Source of the DNA: Methanobacteriota archaeon
GTDB lineage: Archaea > Nanobdellota > Nanobdellia > Woesearchaeales > SM23-78
Assembly (NCBI GenBank): GCA_030637925.1
Contig: DAOWFR010000049.1
Span: 1-11,736 of the forward strand
Reading direction: 5' to 3'
DNA: 11,736 bases
Made by a program: the position numbers and the translations under genes. Below are positions 11,653 to 11,736 of the stretch, in pieces (within the stretch, counting starts at the first letter, position 1; each line of letters begins with the position of its first letter). The notes beneath the pieces were generated by a model. The model saw only the letters and a list, made by a program, of their open reading frames with translations. It was not told where the DNA came from and did no database searches.

Positions 11653-11736
11653 ATGATTAAACTTGTAATCTTTGACCTTGACAACACTCTCTTTGATACT
11701 TATAGCCAGCTAGGAATAAAGGTCCTTGATAAGATG
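11653..11736 (+). CDS. HAD-superfamily hydrolase, N-terminal fragment
   Basis: Only the first 28 codons are in the window. VIFDLDNTLFDT (5-16) is HAD motif I, DxDxT, with Asp8 as the expected phosphoryl-accepting nucleophile and Asp10 as the general acid. These are usually phosphatases for small phosphorylated metabolites; the substrate cannot be told from this fragment. The ATG lies five bases after the stop of the YvcK-like gene, so both are probably on one mRNA. The gene continues beyond the end of the window. Confidence 0.85.
   Translation, partial: MIKLVIFDLDNTLFDTYSQLGIKVLDKM

Overview
The window is AT-rich DNA that reads as archaeal. It opens with the last codons of a PCNA sliding clamp and carries a stand-alone archaeal-type IMP cyclohydrolase (PurO). 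It also encodes a small winged-helix protein of an archaeal type, and it has canonical archaeal TATA boxes (TTTATAAA and close variants). At several genes the box starts 30-36 bases before the start codon, which implies leaderless or nearly leaderless mRNAs; other genes use strong GGAGGT ribosome-binding sites. The mix of gene types and small compact proteins would suit a DPANN-like anaerobic archaeon, but the lineage is an inference. No rRNA, tRNA, CRISPR array or insertion sequence was recognised.

Layout: 1-114, PCNA 3' end. 193-3068, a purine operon purC-purO-purV, in which the last two steps to IMP are made by separate PurV (AICAR formyltransferase) and PurO (IMP cyclohydrolase) proteins rather than bifunctional PurH. 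3115-4531, three singly promoted genes: a CVGC redox-disulfide (DUF1858-type) protein, a divergent GNAT-like protein with a basic C-terminus, and a single-cluster ferredoxin. 4572-4967 (minus), an unrecognised 131-residue protein. 5223-8982, an anaerobic ribonucleotide reductase operon: nrdR, nrdD, a separate 63-residue glycyl-radical domain gene, nrdG and a small membrane protein. 9022-9240 (minus), a small hypothetical protein. 9344-10304, a seven-helix membrane protein overlapping a winged-helix DNA-binding protein. 10376-10630, an EF-Tu domain-2-like protein. 10715-11647, a YvcK/CofD-like protein, followed by the start of a HAD hydrolase.

The standout is the class III ribonucleotide reductase. 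The 672-residue NrdD stops just after the third zinc-site-like motif, before the glycyl-radical motif. The missing end (two cysteines, then SRVVGYFRPV and the conserved WN..GK..EF tail) is encoded by the next gene, 32 bases downstream, in another frame and with its own Shine-Dalgarno. This looks like a two-subunit glycyl radical enzyme whose radical-bearing piece is a small separate protein, activated by the NrdG encoded just downstream. The operon promoter carries two degenerate NrdR-box-like sites flanking the likely TATA box, suggesting autoregulation by NrdR with (d)ATP sensing. The ferredoxin and the CVGC protein would fit the same anaerobic redox economy, but nothing in the sequence links them directly to the reductase.
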